From Streptomyces megasporus (GTDB lineage Bacteria; Actinomycetota; Actinomycetes; Streptomycetales; Streptomycetaceae): DNA of 64,000 nucleotides. The notes beneath the pieces were generated by a model. The model saw only the letters and a list, made by a program, of their open reading frames with translations, did not search any database and was not told where the DNA came from. This document shows, piece by piece, positions 37,510-45,574 of the stretch (position 1 is its first letter; each line of letters starts with the position of its first letter). A program made the translations under genes and the position numbers. Location of the stretch: the NCBI RefSeq assembly GCF_000718985.1, contig NZ_JODL01000038.1, forward strand, positions 18,130 to 82,129, read 5' to 3'.

Positions 37510-38061
37510 GTGTCGGTGGCCGGTGCGATGATCCCCGTCATGAGGATTCCCGGGAAGGACCGGCGGCACAGCGAGGTCGTCGACGTCCACCTCGTCCTGC
37601 GGCGCGGCGACGAGGTGCTGCTCGCGCGCCGCCGTGGCACCGGTTACGCCGACGGGCTGTTGCACGCGCCGTCCGGGCACGCCGAGGACGGCGAGGACGT
37701 GCGGGAGGCGATGCTGCGGGAGACGCGAGAGGAGATCGGATTGCGGCTGGAGCCGGAGGAGTTGAGGGTCGCCCTGGTGATGCAGCACCGCTCCCCGCGG
37801 GGCGCGCCGCGGATGGGGTGGTTCTTCGAGGCGTGGTTGGGGCAGGGGCGAGAGCCGGTCAACGCCGAGCCCGACAAGTGCTCGGAGCTGGGCTGGTTCC
37901 CGCTGGGCGGGCTGCCCGACGACATGGTCGCGTACTGCCGCGCCGGGCTGGAGGCCTATCGGGCCGGCGCGCGCTTCGCGCTGCACTGGCATCTGCCCGG
38001 GGACTCCATCGCCCACGATCCGGCGGCTCCCGACCGCCTGGTGGTGCTGCCCGTCTCCTGA
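37510..38061 (+). CDS. NUDIX hydrolase
   Basis: About 170-183 aa. The complete Nudix box is GHAEDGEDVREAMLRETREEIGL, which binds divalent metal and cleaves a nucleoside-diphosphate-linked substrate. It is embedded in VDVHLVLRRGDEVLLARRRGTGYADG. The start is uncertain: GTG 37510 or 37516, ATG 37528 and ATG 37540 are all in frame and none has a strong ribosome site. Substrate not determinable. Convergent with the dioxygenase gene over an imperfect hairpin. Confidence 0.85.
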   Translation: MSVAGAMIPVMRIPGKDRRHSEVVDVHLVLRRGDEVLLARRRGTGYADGLLHAPSGHAEDGEDVREAMLRETREEIGLRLEPEELRVALVMQHRSPRGAPRMGWFFEAWLGQGREPVNAEPDKCSELGWFPLGGLPDDMVAYCRAGLEAYRAGARFALHWHLPGDSIAHDPAAPDRLVVLPVS

Positions 38062-38066
38062 ACGGC

Positions 38067-38112
38067 GCCGGCCTTCTCCGGACGGCTCGGGGACGTCGCG
38101 GAGGAGGCCGGC
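38067..38112. terminator. Imperfect hairpin between NUDIX and dioxygenase genes
   Basis: 14-bp stem (38067-38080 with 38099-38112) with one mismatch and an 18-base loop, beginning six bases after the NUDIX stop. Likely a shared terminator for convergent genes. Confidence 0.5.
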
Positions 38113-38142
38113 GGACGGGAGGGGCCGGTGGACGGGGAGGGG

Positions 38143-38979
38143 TCAGCCGAGCTGGACCGAGCGCTTGGCCAGCCCGGCCCAGAACCCGTCGATGACGGTG
38201 CGCTGGGTGTCCAGGTCGTCCTCGCCCGCGCCCAGGGTGACGAACAGCGGCGCGAAGTGGTCGCTGCGGGGGTGGGCGATCCGGCCCGCCGGAGCCCGGT
38301 GTTCGAAGTCCAGCAGGGAGTCGAGGTCCGCCCGGGCCAGGGCCTCGCCACCCCACGCGTCGAACTCCTTCGACCAGCCCGGGGCCTGGTCGGGCGCCGC
38401 GCCCCAGGTCAGACCGCGCAGGTTGTGGGTGAAGAAGCCGCTGCCGATGATGAGCACGCCCTCGTCGCGCAGCGGAGCCAGCCTGCGGCCCAGCCGCAGC
38501 AGTTCCTCGGGGTCGAGGGTGGGCATCGAGAGCTGGAGCACGGGGATGTCGGCGTCCGGGTACATCTCGACCAGCGGCACGTACGCGCCGTGGTCCAGGC
38601 CCCGGTCGGGGGCGTCGTACACCGGGGTGCCGGGGCCGGCGAGCAGCCCTCGCACCTTCGCGGCCAGCTCGGGAGCGCCGGGGGCCGGGTAGGTGACCCG
38701 GTAGTAGTGCTCGGGGAAGCCGTAGAAGTCGTAGACCAGCGGGACGGTCCGGGTGGCGCCCAGCGTCACGGGGGCCGACTCCCAGTGGGCGGAGACGATC
38801 AGCACGGCCTTCGGACGCGGCAGATCGCGGGACCAGGAGGCGAGCTGCGTGGTCCACAGCTCGTCGTCGGCCAGCGGCGGGGCGCCGTGGCTGAGGTACA
38901 GCACGGGCATGCGGTCCCCCGGGGTGCGGGCGGACGGCTGGGTGGACGACCGGGCGGACGGCTGGGTGGACGAGGTCAT
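38143..38979 (-). CDS. Class III extradiol ring-cleavage dioxygenase (DODA/LigB type)
   Basis: 278 aa. Belongs to the LigB superfamily; the closest characterised group is DOPA 4,5-dioxygenase (plants) and its bacterial YgiD-like relatives. Likely metal ligands lie in YLSHGAPPL, SAHWES and HPRSDHFAPL, with RGLDHGAYVPL also conserved. The N-terminal about 22 residues, with an STQPSAR repeat, are an extension. ATG 38979. It lies just downstream of the DoxX gene on the same strand, and the two are a common pair under MarR-type control. Confidence 0.9.
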   Translation of the reverse strand: MTSSTQPSARSSTQPSARTPGDRMPVLYLSHGAPPLADDELWTTQLASWSRDLPRPKAVLIVSAHWESAPVTLGATRTVPLVYDFYGFPEHYYRVTYPAPGAPELAAKVRGLLAGPGTPVYDAPDRGLDHGAYVPLVEMYPDADIPVLQLSMPTLDPEELLRLGRRLAPLRDEGVLIIGSGFFTHNLRGLTWGAAPDQAPGWSKEFDAWGGEALARADLDSLLDFEHRAPAGRIAHPRSDHFAPLFVTLGAGEDDLDTQRTVIDGFWAGLAKRSVQLG

Positions 38980-39048
38980 GGCGGTGTCTTCCGTTTCTTG
39001 CTCTCGGGTGTGGCGGAGTCTGCCGCTTGGTCGGGGCCGTGCGGGTGG

Positions 39049-39609
39049 TCAGGAGCGGAGCAGCAGGGTGACGCCCGCCACCACGACGCCCAGCGCCACG
39101 GCGGCGACGCCGTGGACGAGCCGGTGCGAGCGGAGGACGGGCAGGGCGCGGTCCACGGCCCAGCGGCCGGGCCCGGAGAGGGCGAGGGCGGCGGCGGCCA
39201 GGGCGAGGAGGAGCTCGTACTCCACGCCCTCGGGCGCGAAGAAGCCACCGCTCCACTTCACCGCCACCGCGTTGATCATGGTGCCCAGCACCGCGGCGCC
39301 GGCGAGCGGGGTGAGCAGGCCGAGGACGAGCGCGAGGCCGCCCAGGGTCTCGGTGAGGGCGGCGATCAGGGCGAACGCTCCCGGAGCCGGGTAACCGAGC
39401 GAGGCGAAGAACATCTCGGTGCCTTCGAGGCCGCCGCCGGAGAACCAGCCGAGAAGCTTCTGCGCGCCGTGTACGGCCATGGTCAGGCCGAGCGCGATCC
39501 GCAGCAGCAGGAGTCCGGCGTCGTGGGCGGAGTTCGAGGGCGTCGGGGCGTCGCCGGCCCCGACGGGGGCGGCGGTGCGGGGGACGGCGCTGGTGGTGGG
39601 GGCGGACAT
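39049..39609 (-). CDS. DoxX family membrane protein
   Basis: 186 aa. Four hydrophobic helices: DAGLLLLRIALGLTMAVHGAQKLLGWF, GAFALIAALTETLGGLALVLGLL, PLAGAAVLGTMINAVAVKW and ELLLALAAAALALSGPGRW, with a further C-terminal helix. HGAQKLLGWF is the DoxX hallmark. Members associate with membrane redox or stress systems, but no reaction is known. ATG 39609. The divergent MarR gene starts 97 bases away, with two operator-like palindromes between. Confidence 0.92.
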   Translation of the reverse strand: MSAPTTSAVPRTAAPVGAGDAPTPSNSAHDAGLLLLRIALGLTMAVHGAQKLLGWFSGGGLEGTEMFFASLGYPAPGAFALIAALTETLGGLALVLGLLTPLAGAAVLGTMINAVAVKWSGGFFAPEGVEYELLLALAAAALALSGPGRWAVDRALPVLRSHRLVHGVAAVALGVVVAGVTLLLRS

Positions 39610-39632
39610 GCGGTCTCTCCCTGGGCATGTGG

Positions 39633-39644
39633 TTCAAATTCGAA
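39633..39644. promoter_or_regulatory. MarR operator, copy 1
   Basis: TTCAAATTCGAA, 24 bases upstream of the doxX start. It is the reverse complement of copy 2 at 39674, giving a symmetric pair in the doxX-marR divergent region. The A/T-rich motif stands out from the GC-rich surroundings and matches the form of MarR-family operators (TTCAAATTTGAA-like). Likely bound by the adjacent MarR. Confidence 0.75.
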
Positions 39645-39673
39645 TTACTTGTCACGGTGAGAGTACCGAGAAG

Positions 39674-39685
39674 TTCGAATTTGAA
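39674..39685. promoter_or_regulatory. MarR operator, copy 2
   Basis: TTCGAATTTGAA, 22 bases upstream of the marR start. Spacing to copy 1 is 41 bases centre to centre, about four helical turns, so two dimers would bind on the same DNA face and could repress both divergent promoters. Confidence 0.75.
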
Positions 39686-39706
39686 CAACCACGTAGGATG
39701 GGAGCC

Positions 39707-40165
39707 ATGAGCGAGCCCCGATGGCTGGACGAGCTGGAGATGGCGGCCTGGCAGGGCTTCCTGGAGGCCAGTCACCGCGTCGCCCGGCGGCTGGAACAGC
39801 AACTGAAGGACGAGGCGGGCCTGTCCCACCCGCAGTACGAGATCCTGGTCCACCTCGCCGCCGCCCCCGACGGCGAGATCCGCATGACCGAGCTGGCCGA
39901 CCGGCTGGTCACCTCCAAGAGCGGCCTGACCTACCAGGTCGGCCAACTGGAGCGGCGCGGTCTGGTGCGACGTCGTGCCTGCCCCACCGACGTCCGCGGC
40001 GTCTTCGCCGTGCTCACCGACTCCGGTCGCGAACTACAGCGCCGAGCCGCGCCCGGCCACGTGGCCGCGGTGCGCGAGGCGCTCATCGACGTCCTCGACC
40101 GCGATCAGCTCGCCGTGCTCGCCGAGGGGCTCGGGGAGGTCGGACGCCGGCTGCGCCGCACCTGA
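39707..40165 (+). CDS. MarR family transcriptional regulator
   Basis: 152 aa. The winged helix is visible: LSHPQYEILVHLAAAPDGEIRMTELADRLVTSKSGLTYQVGQLERRGLVRRRACPTDVRGVFAVLTDSGRE, including the conserved Asp-x-Arg wing. ATG 39707 with GGATGGGAG. It most likely represses itself and the divergent doxX-dioxygenase operon, responding to an aromatic or oxidative signal, through the two TTCAAATTCGAA sites. Confidence 0.93.
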   Translation: MSEPRWLDELEMAAWQGFLEASHRVARRLEQQLKDEAGLSHPQYEILVHLAAAPDGEIRMTELADRLVTSKSGLTYQVGQLERRGLVRRRACPTDVRGVFAVLTDSGRELQRRAAPGHVAAVREALIDVLDRDQLAVLAEGLGEVGRRLRRT

Positions 40166-40320
40166 CGGCCCGACCCCCGTCCCCGCACCCGGCCGAGCGG
40201 GACGCGGTGTGCCGGCCCGTCCGCCGCACCCCTCCGGCGCCGCCGGGCTGGGGCACAATCGGGACGGCACCCCGACACCCCGATCGGACGCCGCACCGCC
40301 GCAGGAGACTGGGAGAACAC

Positions 40321-40701
40321 GTGCCCCTGAACCTCACCGTCGACCCCACCGCCCCCACCGCCCCCTACGAGCAGGTGCGCGCGCAGATCGCCGAGCGGGC
40401 CCGCAGCGGCGACCTGCCGGTCGGCCACCGGCTGCCCACCGTGCGCGGGCTCGCCGGGGAGCTGGGACTGGCGGTCAACACGGTGGCCAAGGCGTACCGG
40501 GCTCTGGAGGAGGACGGCGTGATCGAGACCCGGGGCCGCCACGGCACCTTCGTCGCCGCCGCGGGGGACGCCGCCGCCCGGGAGGCCGCCGCGGCGGCGC
40601 AGGCGTACGCCGGACGGGTCCGCCGCCTGGGCCTGGACCGGGCCGCCGCGCTCGCCGCCGTCCGGGACGCCCTGGACGCCGCCTACGGCCGGGAGGACTG
40701 A
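40321..40701 (+). CDS. GntR family transcriptional regulator (YtrA type)
   Basis: 126 aa, consisting of a GntR winged helix (APYEQVRAQIAERARSGDLPVGHRLPTVRGLAGELGLAVNTVAKAYRALEEDGVIETRGRHGTFVA) and a short C-terminal helical dimerisation segment, as in the YtrA subfamily. GTG 40321 with GGAGAC and GGGAG upstream. YtrA regulators usually sit beside ABC transporters; none is here, so its target is unknown. Its 3' end overlaps that of the convergent NADAR gene by 19 bases. Confidence 0.9.
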   Translation: MPLNLTVDPTAPTAPYEQVRAQIAERARSGDLPVGHRLPTVRGLAGELGLAVNTVAKAYRALEEDGVIETRGRHGTFVAAAGDAAAREAAAAAQAYAGRVRRLGLDRAAALAAVRDALDAAYGRED

Positions 40702-41321
40702 CCGGGCGCCGACGCCGTGCCGGTCGTCTCCGCCAGTCGCGCCCTGGCCTCCATCAGGGCGAAGCCCAGCAGGTTGAGCCCCCGCCAACGTGCCGGGTCG
40801 GCCGCCCGCTCGTCGTCCGCGGTCAGCCCGATGCCCCAGACCCGGTCCAGCGGACTGGCCTCCACCAACACCCGCTCCCCGGTGGCCGACAGGTACGCGC
40901 GCAGGTCGGCGTGCTGTCCGAACTTGTGGACGCCGCCCTCGACGACGATGTCGAAGCGGTGCCGCGCCCATGTCTCCTCGTCGAAGCCGCGCACCGTCCG
41001 GCCCACGGCCTTGGCCGCGCCGGGCTCGGCGGCGGCGAGCACCCGCTCCTCGGCCTCCGCGTCGCCGAACAGGCGGGCCTTGGCGGCCATCATCCAGTGC
41101 TCGGCGGTGGCGTACACGGTGCCGTCCACGGTGAACGGCGCGGGCCACCACTGGCTGAGACACCACGGGCCGACCGAGGCGCCGCGCCGCGGAGGGCGGG
41201 TGTGCCCCCAGAAGCACACGTATCCGATCCGCTCGCCGCACGCCCGACGCTCCACCAACGCCGCGACACGATCGACGGCCGCCCGCTCGAACGCGCCGTC
41301 GGGCGGGTGAGGGGCCGTCAC
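40683..41321 (-). CDS. NADAR family protein (YbiA-like N-glycosidase)
   Basis: 212 aa. NADAR domains remove ADP-ribose-type or riboflavin-intermediate glycosidic groups (YbiA) and some reverse DNA ADP-ribosylation. Family motifs are CFWGH, LSQWWPAPFTVDGTVYATAEHWMMAAKARLFGD, HRFDIVVEGGVHKFGQHADLRAYLSATG and VWGIGLTADD, ending NLLGFALMEARARL. GTG 41321 overlaps the AAA ATPase stop by four bases, so the two may act together. NADAR proteins are sometimes defence-linked; nothing else here demands that. Confidence 0.88.
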   Translation of the reverse strand: MTAPHPPDGAFERAAVDRVAALVERRACGERIGYVCFWGHTRPPRRGASVGPWCLSQWWPAPFTVDGTVYATAEHWMMAAKARLFGDAEAEERVLAAAEPGAAKAVGRTVRGFDEETWARHRFDIVVEGGVHKFGQHADLRAYLSATGERVLVEASPLDRVWGIGLTADDERAADPARWRGLNLLGFALMEARARLAETTGTASAPGQSSRP

Positions 41322-42430
41322 AGGTACATGCCCTCCTCCGCGCGGGTGGCTCGCGGCACCAGGGCCGGGCCGGTGCCCCGGCGCAGCGCGTAGAGCTCGG
41401 CCAGGGTGGCGCCGTCGCGGCCGACGCCCTCGTCGGTGCCGAGCCAGTCCACGGCCTCCGCGCGGGTCAGGGGACCGACCTCGACGCGGGCCAGGCAGCG
41501 GCCGGGACGGACGACCGCCGGGTGCAGCCGTTCCAGGTCCTCGTTCGTCGTCAGGCCCACCAGGACGTTGCGGCCCTGGCCCAGCAGACCGTCGGTGAGG
41601 TTGAGCAGGCGCGACAGGGCCTGGCCCGCCGCGTGCTTGGCCTCCCCGCGGATCAGCTCGTCGCAGTCCTCCAACAGCAGCAACCGCCAGCGCCGGCCGC
41701 CTTGGGCCTCCTCGTCCTCCTCGCCGATGGCGATGTCCATCAGGTACCCGACCTCGTTGAACAGCCGCTCGGGGTCGAGGACGCAGTCCACCTGGCACCA
41801 GTCCCGCCAGGAGCGCGCCAGCGTCCGCAGGGCGGAGGTCTTGCCGGTGCCCGGCGGGCCGTGCAGGAGCAGCAGCCGTCCCATGATGTCGTCCGGGGTG
41901 GTCTTCATCAGCCCGTCCAGGGCCGCGGCGACCGGCGCGGTGTAGTTGGCGCGGATCTCCTCCCAGCTTCCGGCCGCGATCCGGCGGGTGGTGCGGTACG
42001 GGCCGCGTCGGGGCGAGTGGTACCAGAAGCCCATGGTGACGTCCTCGGGCTGCCGGTCGGGCTCCTCCTCGGCGCCGTCCACCGCGGCCTTCAGCGTCCG
42101 CTCGGCCAGCTCCTCGCTGACGGCCGTCACGGTCACGTCGGCGCCCTGGCTCCAGCGGGAGACCAGCACCGTCCAGCCGTCGCCCTCGGCGAGGGTCGCG
42201 CTGCGACCGCCGTCACCCGCCGACCGGAGCACGACGGCCCCCGGCGGCAGCAGCGACAGGTCCTTGCGGGGACGTTCCAGCGAACGGCCCCGGGAGTGCG
42301 GCTGCTCGCCGGTGGCGAAGCGGCCCAGGAACAGGGCGTCGATCACATCGGACGGGGAGTCGCTGTCGTCGACGTTGAGCCGGATGGGCAGCGACTCCTC
42401 GGGCGGCACTGCGCGGCGGTCGGCACACAT
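41318..42430 (-). CDS. AAA-family ATPase with DUF5925-like N-terminus
   Basis: 370 aa. The N-terminal about 120 residues are a streptomycete-specific region (LNVDDSDSPSDVIDALFLGRFATGEQP..). The ATPase domain has Walker A GPPGTGKTS (about 190), Walker B LLLLEDCDEL, sensor-1 LTTNED and arginine-finger region HPAVVRPGRCLARV. Substrate unknown. ATG 42430. The gene runs directly into the NADAR gene with an overlapping stop/start. A serine/threonine kinase lies just upstream on the same strand (126 bases). Confidence 0.88.
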   Translation of the reverse strand: MCADRRAVPPEESLPIRLNVDDSDSPSDVIDALFLGRFATGEQPHSRGRSLERPRKDLSLLPPGAVVLRSAGDGGRSATLAEGDGWTVLVSRWSQGADVTVTAVSEELAERTLKAAVDGAEEEPDRQPEDVTMGFWYHSPRRGPYRTTRRIAAGSWEEIRANYTAPVAAALDGLMKTTPDDIMGRLLLLHGPPGTGKTSALRTLARSWRDWCQVDCVLDPERLFNEVGYLMDIAIGEEDEEAQGGRRWRLLLLEDCDELIRGEAKHAAGQALSRLLNLTDGLLGQGRNVLVGLTTNEDLERLHPAVVRPGRCLARVEVGPLTRAEAVDWLGTDEGVGRDGATLAELYALRRGTGPALVPRATRAEEGMYL

Positions 42431-42556
42431 GGGCCCATGATCCGGCACCACCGGCCCGGACGCACGCGGTTTCGGGGTGTCCTGTGACGCGGTCGGGCGC
42501 GGCTCGGGGGAGCGTCGAGGACGGAGAGGGCCGGGAGAGGGGGTGCCGACGGGGCG

Positions 42557-43624
42557 TCAGCGGAGGGAGACGGCCACGGCGAGGGCGGCCAGCAGCACGA
42601 CCAACAGCCCGACGACGGCCAACAGCACCCCGCGCGGACCCCGGTCGGCGTCCCAGGGGGAGGACGGCTCGGGCGGCGCGGGGGCGGTGCCGGGGGCCGG
42701 CGGCGCGCTCCGGTCGCCGTCCCGGTCGCCGCCGTCCTCGACGTCGGCCCCCGCCGGCCGCGGCCGTGCCTCGGCGGAGGCCGGCGGCGGGGTGGCGCGC
42801 GGGGCGCCCCCGGCCGCGGCGACGCGCAGCAGCCGCTCCGCCTCGGCGGCGGGCATGCGCGCGGCGGGGTCCGCGCGCAGCAGCCCCTCCACCACGGGTC
42901 CCAGCGGACCGGCCCGGCGCGGGGCGGGCAGCGCGCCGTCGACGTACCCGGCGACGGCGCGCAGAGTCTCCTTTGGGGTGTCGCGGCGGAACGGGGAGAC
43001 GCCCTCCACCGTCAGGTACAGCAGCACGCCCAGCGCCCACAGGTCCGCGGCCGGCCCCGGCTCCTGCCCGCGGGCGCACTCCGGCGAGAGGAACTCCGGT
43101 TCGCCGACCGGCTCCCCGGAGCGCGCGGCGCCGGTCTTCACCAGGGCGATGCCGAAGTCGGTGAGCACCACCCTGCCGTCGTTCCCCAGCAGGACGTTGG
43201 AGGGTTTCAGGTCGCGGTGCACGACGCCCGCCTCGTGCGCGGAGCGCAGCGCCGAGACGGCCTCCGCGCCGATCCGCGCGGCACGGGCCGGCGGGAGCGC
43301 CCCCTCCACCTCCAGGACGGCGCTCAGCGGCAGCCCGCGTACCAGTTCCATCACGATCCACAGGCGTCCGTCCTCGACGACCACGTTGTGGACGGTGGTG
43401 ACGTTGCGGTGCGAGACGCGCCCGGCCGTCATGGCCTCCTGTTCCAGGCGCGCGTACGACAGCCGCACCTCGGCCGGGGAGAGCCCCTCCGCCGCCCGGA
43501 TCTCCTTGACCGCGACCGGGCGGCCCAGCGCCTCGTCGCGCGCCTGCCAGACCACGCCCGTCTCGCCGCGGCCGAGTTCGGCGAGGAGGCGGTACCGGTC
43601 GGCCAGCAGCCGGTCCGTGTCCAT
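42557..43624 (-). CDS. Membrane-anchored serine/threonine protein kinase
   Basis: 355 aa Hanks-type kinase. Glycine loop LGRGETGVVWQAR, catalytic lysine VAVKEI, HRDLKPSNVLL catalytic loop and DFGIAL are complete. After the kinase domain (about to 270) there is a Pro/Ala-rich juxtamembrane region and one transmembrane helix at the extreme C-terminus (GVLLAVVGLLVVLLAALAVAVSLR); no extracellular sensor is present. The glycine loop has GETG rather than GGMG. ATG 43624. Divergent from a small conserved gene. Confidence 0.92.
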   Translation of the reverse strand: MDTDRLLADRYRLLAELGRGETGVVWQARDEALGRPVAVKEIRAAEGLSPAEVRLSYARLEQEAMTAGRVSHRNVTTVHNVVVEDGRLWIVMELVRGLPLSAVLEVEGALPPARAARIGAEAVSALRSAHEAGVVHRDLKPSNVLLGNDGRVVLTDFGIALVKTGAARSGEPVGEPEFLSPECARGQEPGPAADLWALGVLLYLTVEGVSPFRRDTPKETLRAVAGYVDGALPAPRRAGPLGPVVEGLLRADPAARMPAAEAERLLRVAAAGGAPRATPPPASAEARPRPAGADVEDGGDRDGDRSAPPAPGTAPAPPEPSSPWDADRGPRGVLLAVVGLLVVLLAALAVAVSLR

Positions 43625-43797
43625 GATGTCCCCCGTTCCCGTTCGTGTCGGGTGAATCGGATGCTGTTGTCTCGTACGGTGTTCGTCAACCCCCTTGCGG
43701 GGAAGGTGAATCCGATGACCGGAATACCCGTGGGGTCCGGCCGGGAGATAGGGTTAACCTGCCCGGGCCGGGAGCCCTCGTTTGGGTGGGGAGTGTC

Positions 43798-44064
43798 ATG
43801 GAACAGATAACGGTGCGCAGCAGGGCGCGTGTGCCTGCGATCCAGTGCGGGGGCGGTGCGACCAGTGCGCGCCTCGACCGGCACCTGAGCGTGCTGGCGG
43901 GCCCCGCCGTCCCCCGGGACGACACGGCGGAGGCCGCCTCGCTCATGCGGGAACTGACCAGGCGCGACATCGCGCACACCCGGTCGAGGAACCGGGGGGC
44001 GCGGGTGTCGCTGTTCGCGCCGCTGCGGCGGCTGCGACGTTCCCTCTTCGGCGGGCACGCCTGA
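43798..44064 (+). CDS. Small conserved hypothetical protein
   Basis: 88 aa, starting MEQITVRSRARVPAIQCGGG and ending RVSLFAPLRRLRRSLFGGHA. Basic and probably soluble; I recall near-identical small proteins beside a protein kinase in other streptomycetes. GGGGAG lies at a good distance from ATG 43798. No motif. A 12-bp perfect hairpin terminator follows, supporting a real transcription unit. Function unknown. Confidence 0.7.
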   Translation: MEQITVRSRARVPAIQCGGGATSARLDRHLSVLAGPAVPRDDTAEAASLMRELTRRDIAHTRSRNRGARVSLFAPLRRLRRSLFGGHA

Positions 44065-44068
44065 GACG

Positions 44069-44101
44069 ACGGCGCCTCCGTCAAACCGCCGGAGGCGCCG
44101 T
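44069..44101 (+). terminator. Terminator after the small conserved gene
   Basis: ACGGCGCCTCCG (44069-44080) pairs perfectly with 44090-44101 across a nine-base loop, five bases beyond the stop codon. Confidence 0.75.
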
Positions 44102-44249
44102 GCACGAACCGACCGGATCTCCCCACCGAGGGCCGGGCGTCGCCGCCCGGCCCTGATCGCCGCCTTCCCGCCTCTCCCACGACATTCCGCGTCCCCCTCG
44201 CCCCCCGCACACCTCCCGCGCACGGAGAGGCGGACGGCGGCGAGACGGT

Positions 44250-45560
44250 TCACAGCAGCGCGAGTTGGCCTCCCGGCCCCTCCTCGCGGTGATCCAGGAC
44301 GGAGGCCGGACGCCGCGCGCTCGCGGGCACCGGAAGCACCCCCGCCCCGCGCAGCTCCTCGGTGTCGACGACGGGCCGCTCCGCCAGCCGCTCGGCGAGT
44401 TCCCGCCGGGGACCTCGGAGCCCGTCGAGGAGAGTGAGCGTGGTGATCAGCTCCAGCAGGTCCGAGGTCCACTCCGGCGGCCACGCCCCGGGACGGACCG
44501 CCTCCAGCGTGCCGGGCGCCGCCGGGGCCGTGCGCCGCTCGAACCACGCCCGGAGCACACGGACGCCGCCCACCGAGAACTCCCAGGCGCCGCGCGCCAC
44601 CGGCGCCACCCGGCCGTCGCCCACCCACAGGGTCTCCTCCTCCGCGTCGTGACGCAGGTCCTCCGGGGCGGGCCGCTCGGGCAGCGTGGCCCGCACGTAC
44701 GGGCGGCGTCCGCCGGGCAGGCGCGGGCGGGCGCCGTCGCCGCAGCGGGCGCCCCGGGTGTGCACCCACAGCGCGTGGCGGCCCAGCGCCACCCCGTCCC
44801 GCCACACCGCGGGGTCCGCGGTGAGCGGCACGGTGGTCCCGGTGGGGGAGGCGCGCAGCGCGACGGCCGTCCAGGCGAGGAGGTCCTCGGCCGTCACGGG
44901 GACGCCCAGCCGCTCGGAGAGGTGGTCGAGCAGACCCGGGGCGAGGTTGGGCTCGCGCCCGCCCGGGCGTCGGTAGAGCGGCCGGACGCGGCCCGGTCGG
45001 CCCGTGGGGGAGCGGCCGTCCGGCAGCAGCGCGGTGAAGGCCGGCTCGGGGGCGGGCGAGCGGGGCGCGGGGCCGGCCTCCACCAGGTGGATCTGCCGTT
45101 CGTCGGCGACCCGCCACAGCTCCGGCCGGGCCACGTCGAGGAGGCGGTGATCCGGTATCAGCCACTGTCGGTCGTACAGCCCGTGCAGCACCGGCACCGG
45201 CTCCGGGCAGGGCCCGTCCTCCCTCTCGAGCCGGACGGCGGCGGCCGTCCCCCCGCCCGGACGGGAGAACGGTCCGGGCAGCGGCGGGACCAGACTGCGC
45301 GGGGTGCGGGCGCGGGTGGGGCCGAACAGCGCCTCGCGTTCGGCGCCCCGTGCGCGCGTCAGCGCGGCCCAACGGGCCTTCAACGTCGGCGCGTCGGGGG
45401 CCGTCACCCACTCCCGGCCCGGCCGCAGGGGCCGGACCGACCAGGGCATCAGGTCGTCCAGCCGGGGCGCCCCGTCGTCCGCGCCGCCCTTCGTCCCGCT
45501 GCTCGTCCCGCCGTTCGCCCGGCCGTCCAGCATGTCGTTCACCGCACTCACCGCCCGCAT
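44250..45560 (-). CDS. Type ISP restriction/modification-like protein
   Basis: 436 aa. The bulk (LMPWSVRPLRPGREWVTAPD, DRQWLIPDHRLLDVARPELWRVADERQIHLVE, RPLYRRPGGREPNLAPGLLDHLSERLGVPV, ALWVHTRGAR) resembles, from memory, the streptomycete proteins annotated as type ISP restriction/modification enzyme, which match the C-terminal target-recognition part of LlaBIII-type enzymes. No nuclease, helicase or methyltransferase motif is present, so DNA restriction is unlikely on its own. ATG 45560 lies 14 bases after the stop of the upstream GntR gene; internal GTG 45542 and ATG 45533 are alternatives. Confidence 0.6.
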   Translation of the reverse strand: MRAVSAVNDMLDGRANGGTSSGTKGGADDGAPRLDDLMPWSVRPLRPGREWVTAPDAPTLKARWAALTRARGAEREALFGPTRARTPRSLVPPLPGPFSRPGGGTAAAVRLEREDGPCPEPVPVLHGLYDRQWLIPDHRLLDVARPELWRVADERQIHLVEAGPAPRSPAPEPAFTALLPDGRSPTGRPGRVRPLYRRPGGREPNLAPGLLDHLSERLGVPVTAEDLLAWTAVALRASPTGTTVPLTADPAVWRDGVALGRHALWVHTRGARCGDGARPRLPGGRRPYVRATLPERPAPEDLRHDAEEETLWVGDGRVAPVARGAWEFSVGGVRVLRAWFERRTAPAAPGTLEAVRPGAWPPEWTSDLLELITTLTLLDGLRGPRRELAERLAERPVVDTEELRGAGVLPVPASARRPASVLDHREEGPGGQLALL

Positions 45561-45574
45561 GCTACGGGCGTTGG

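Noticed and set aside
44250..45560. A restriction-modification defence system
   Set aside because: Only a type-ISP C-terminal-like protein is present; no nuclease, helicase or methyltransferase motif and no partner gene.
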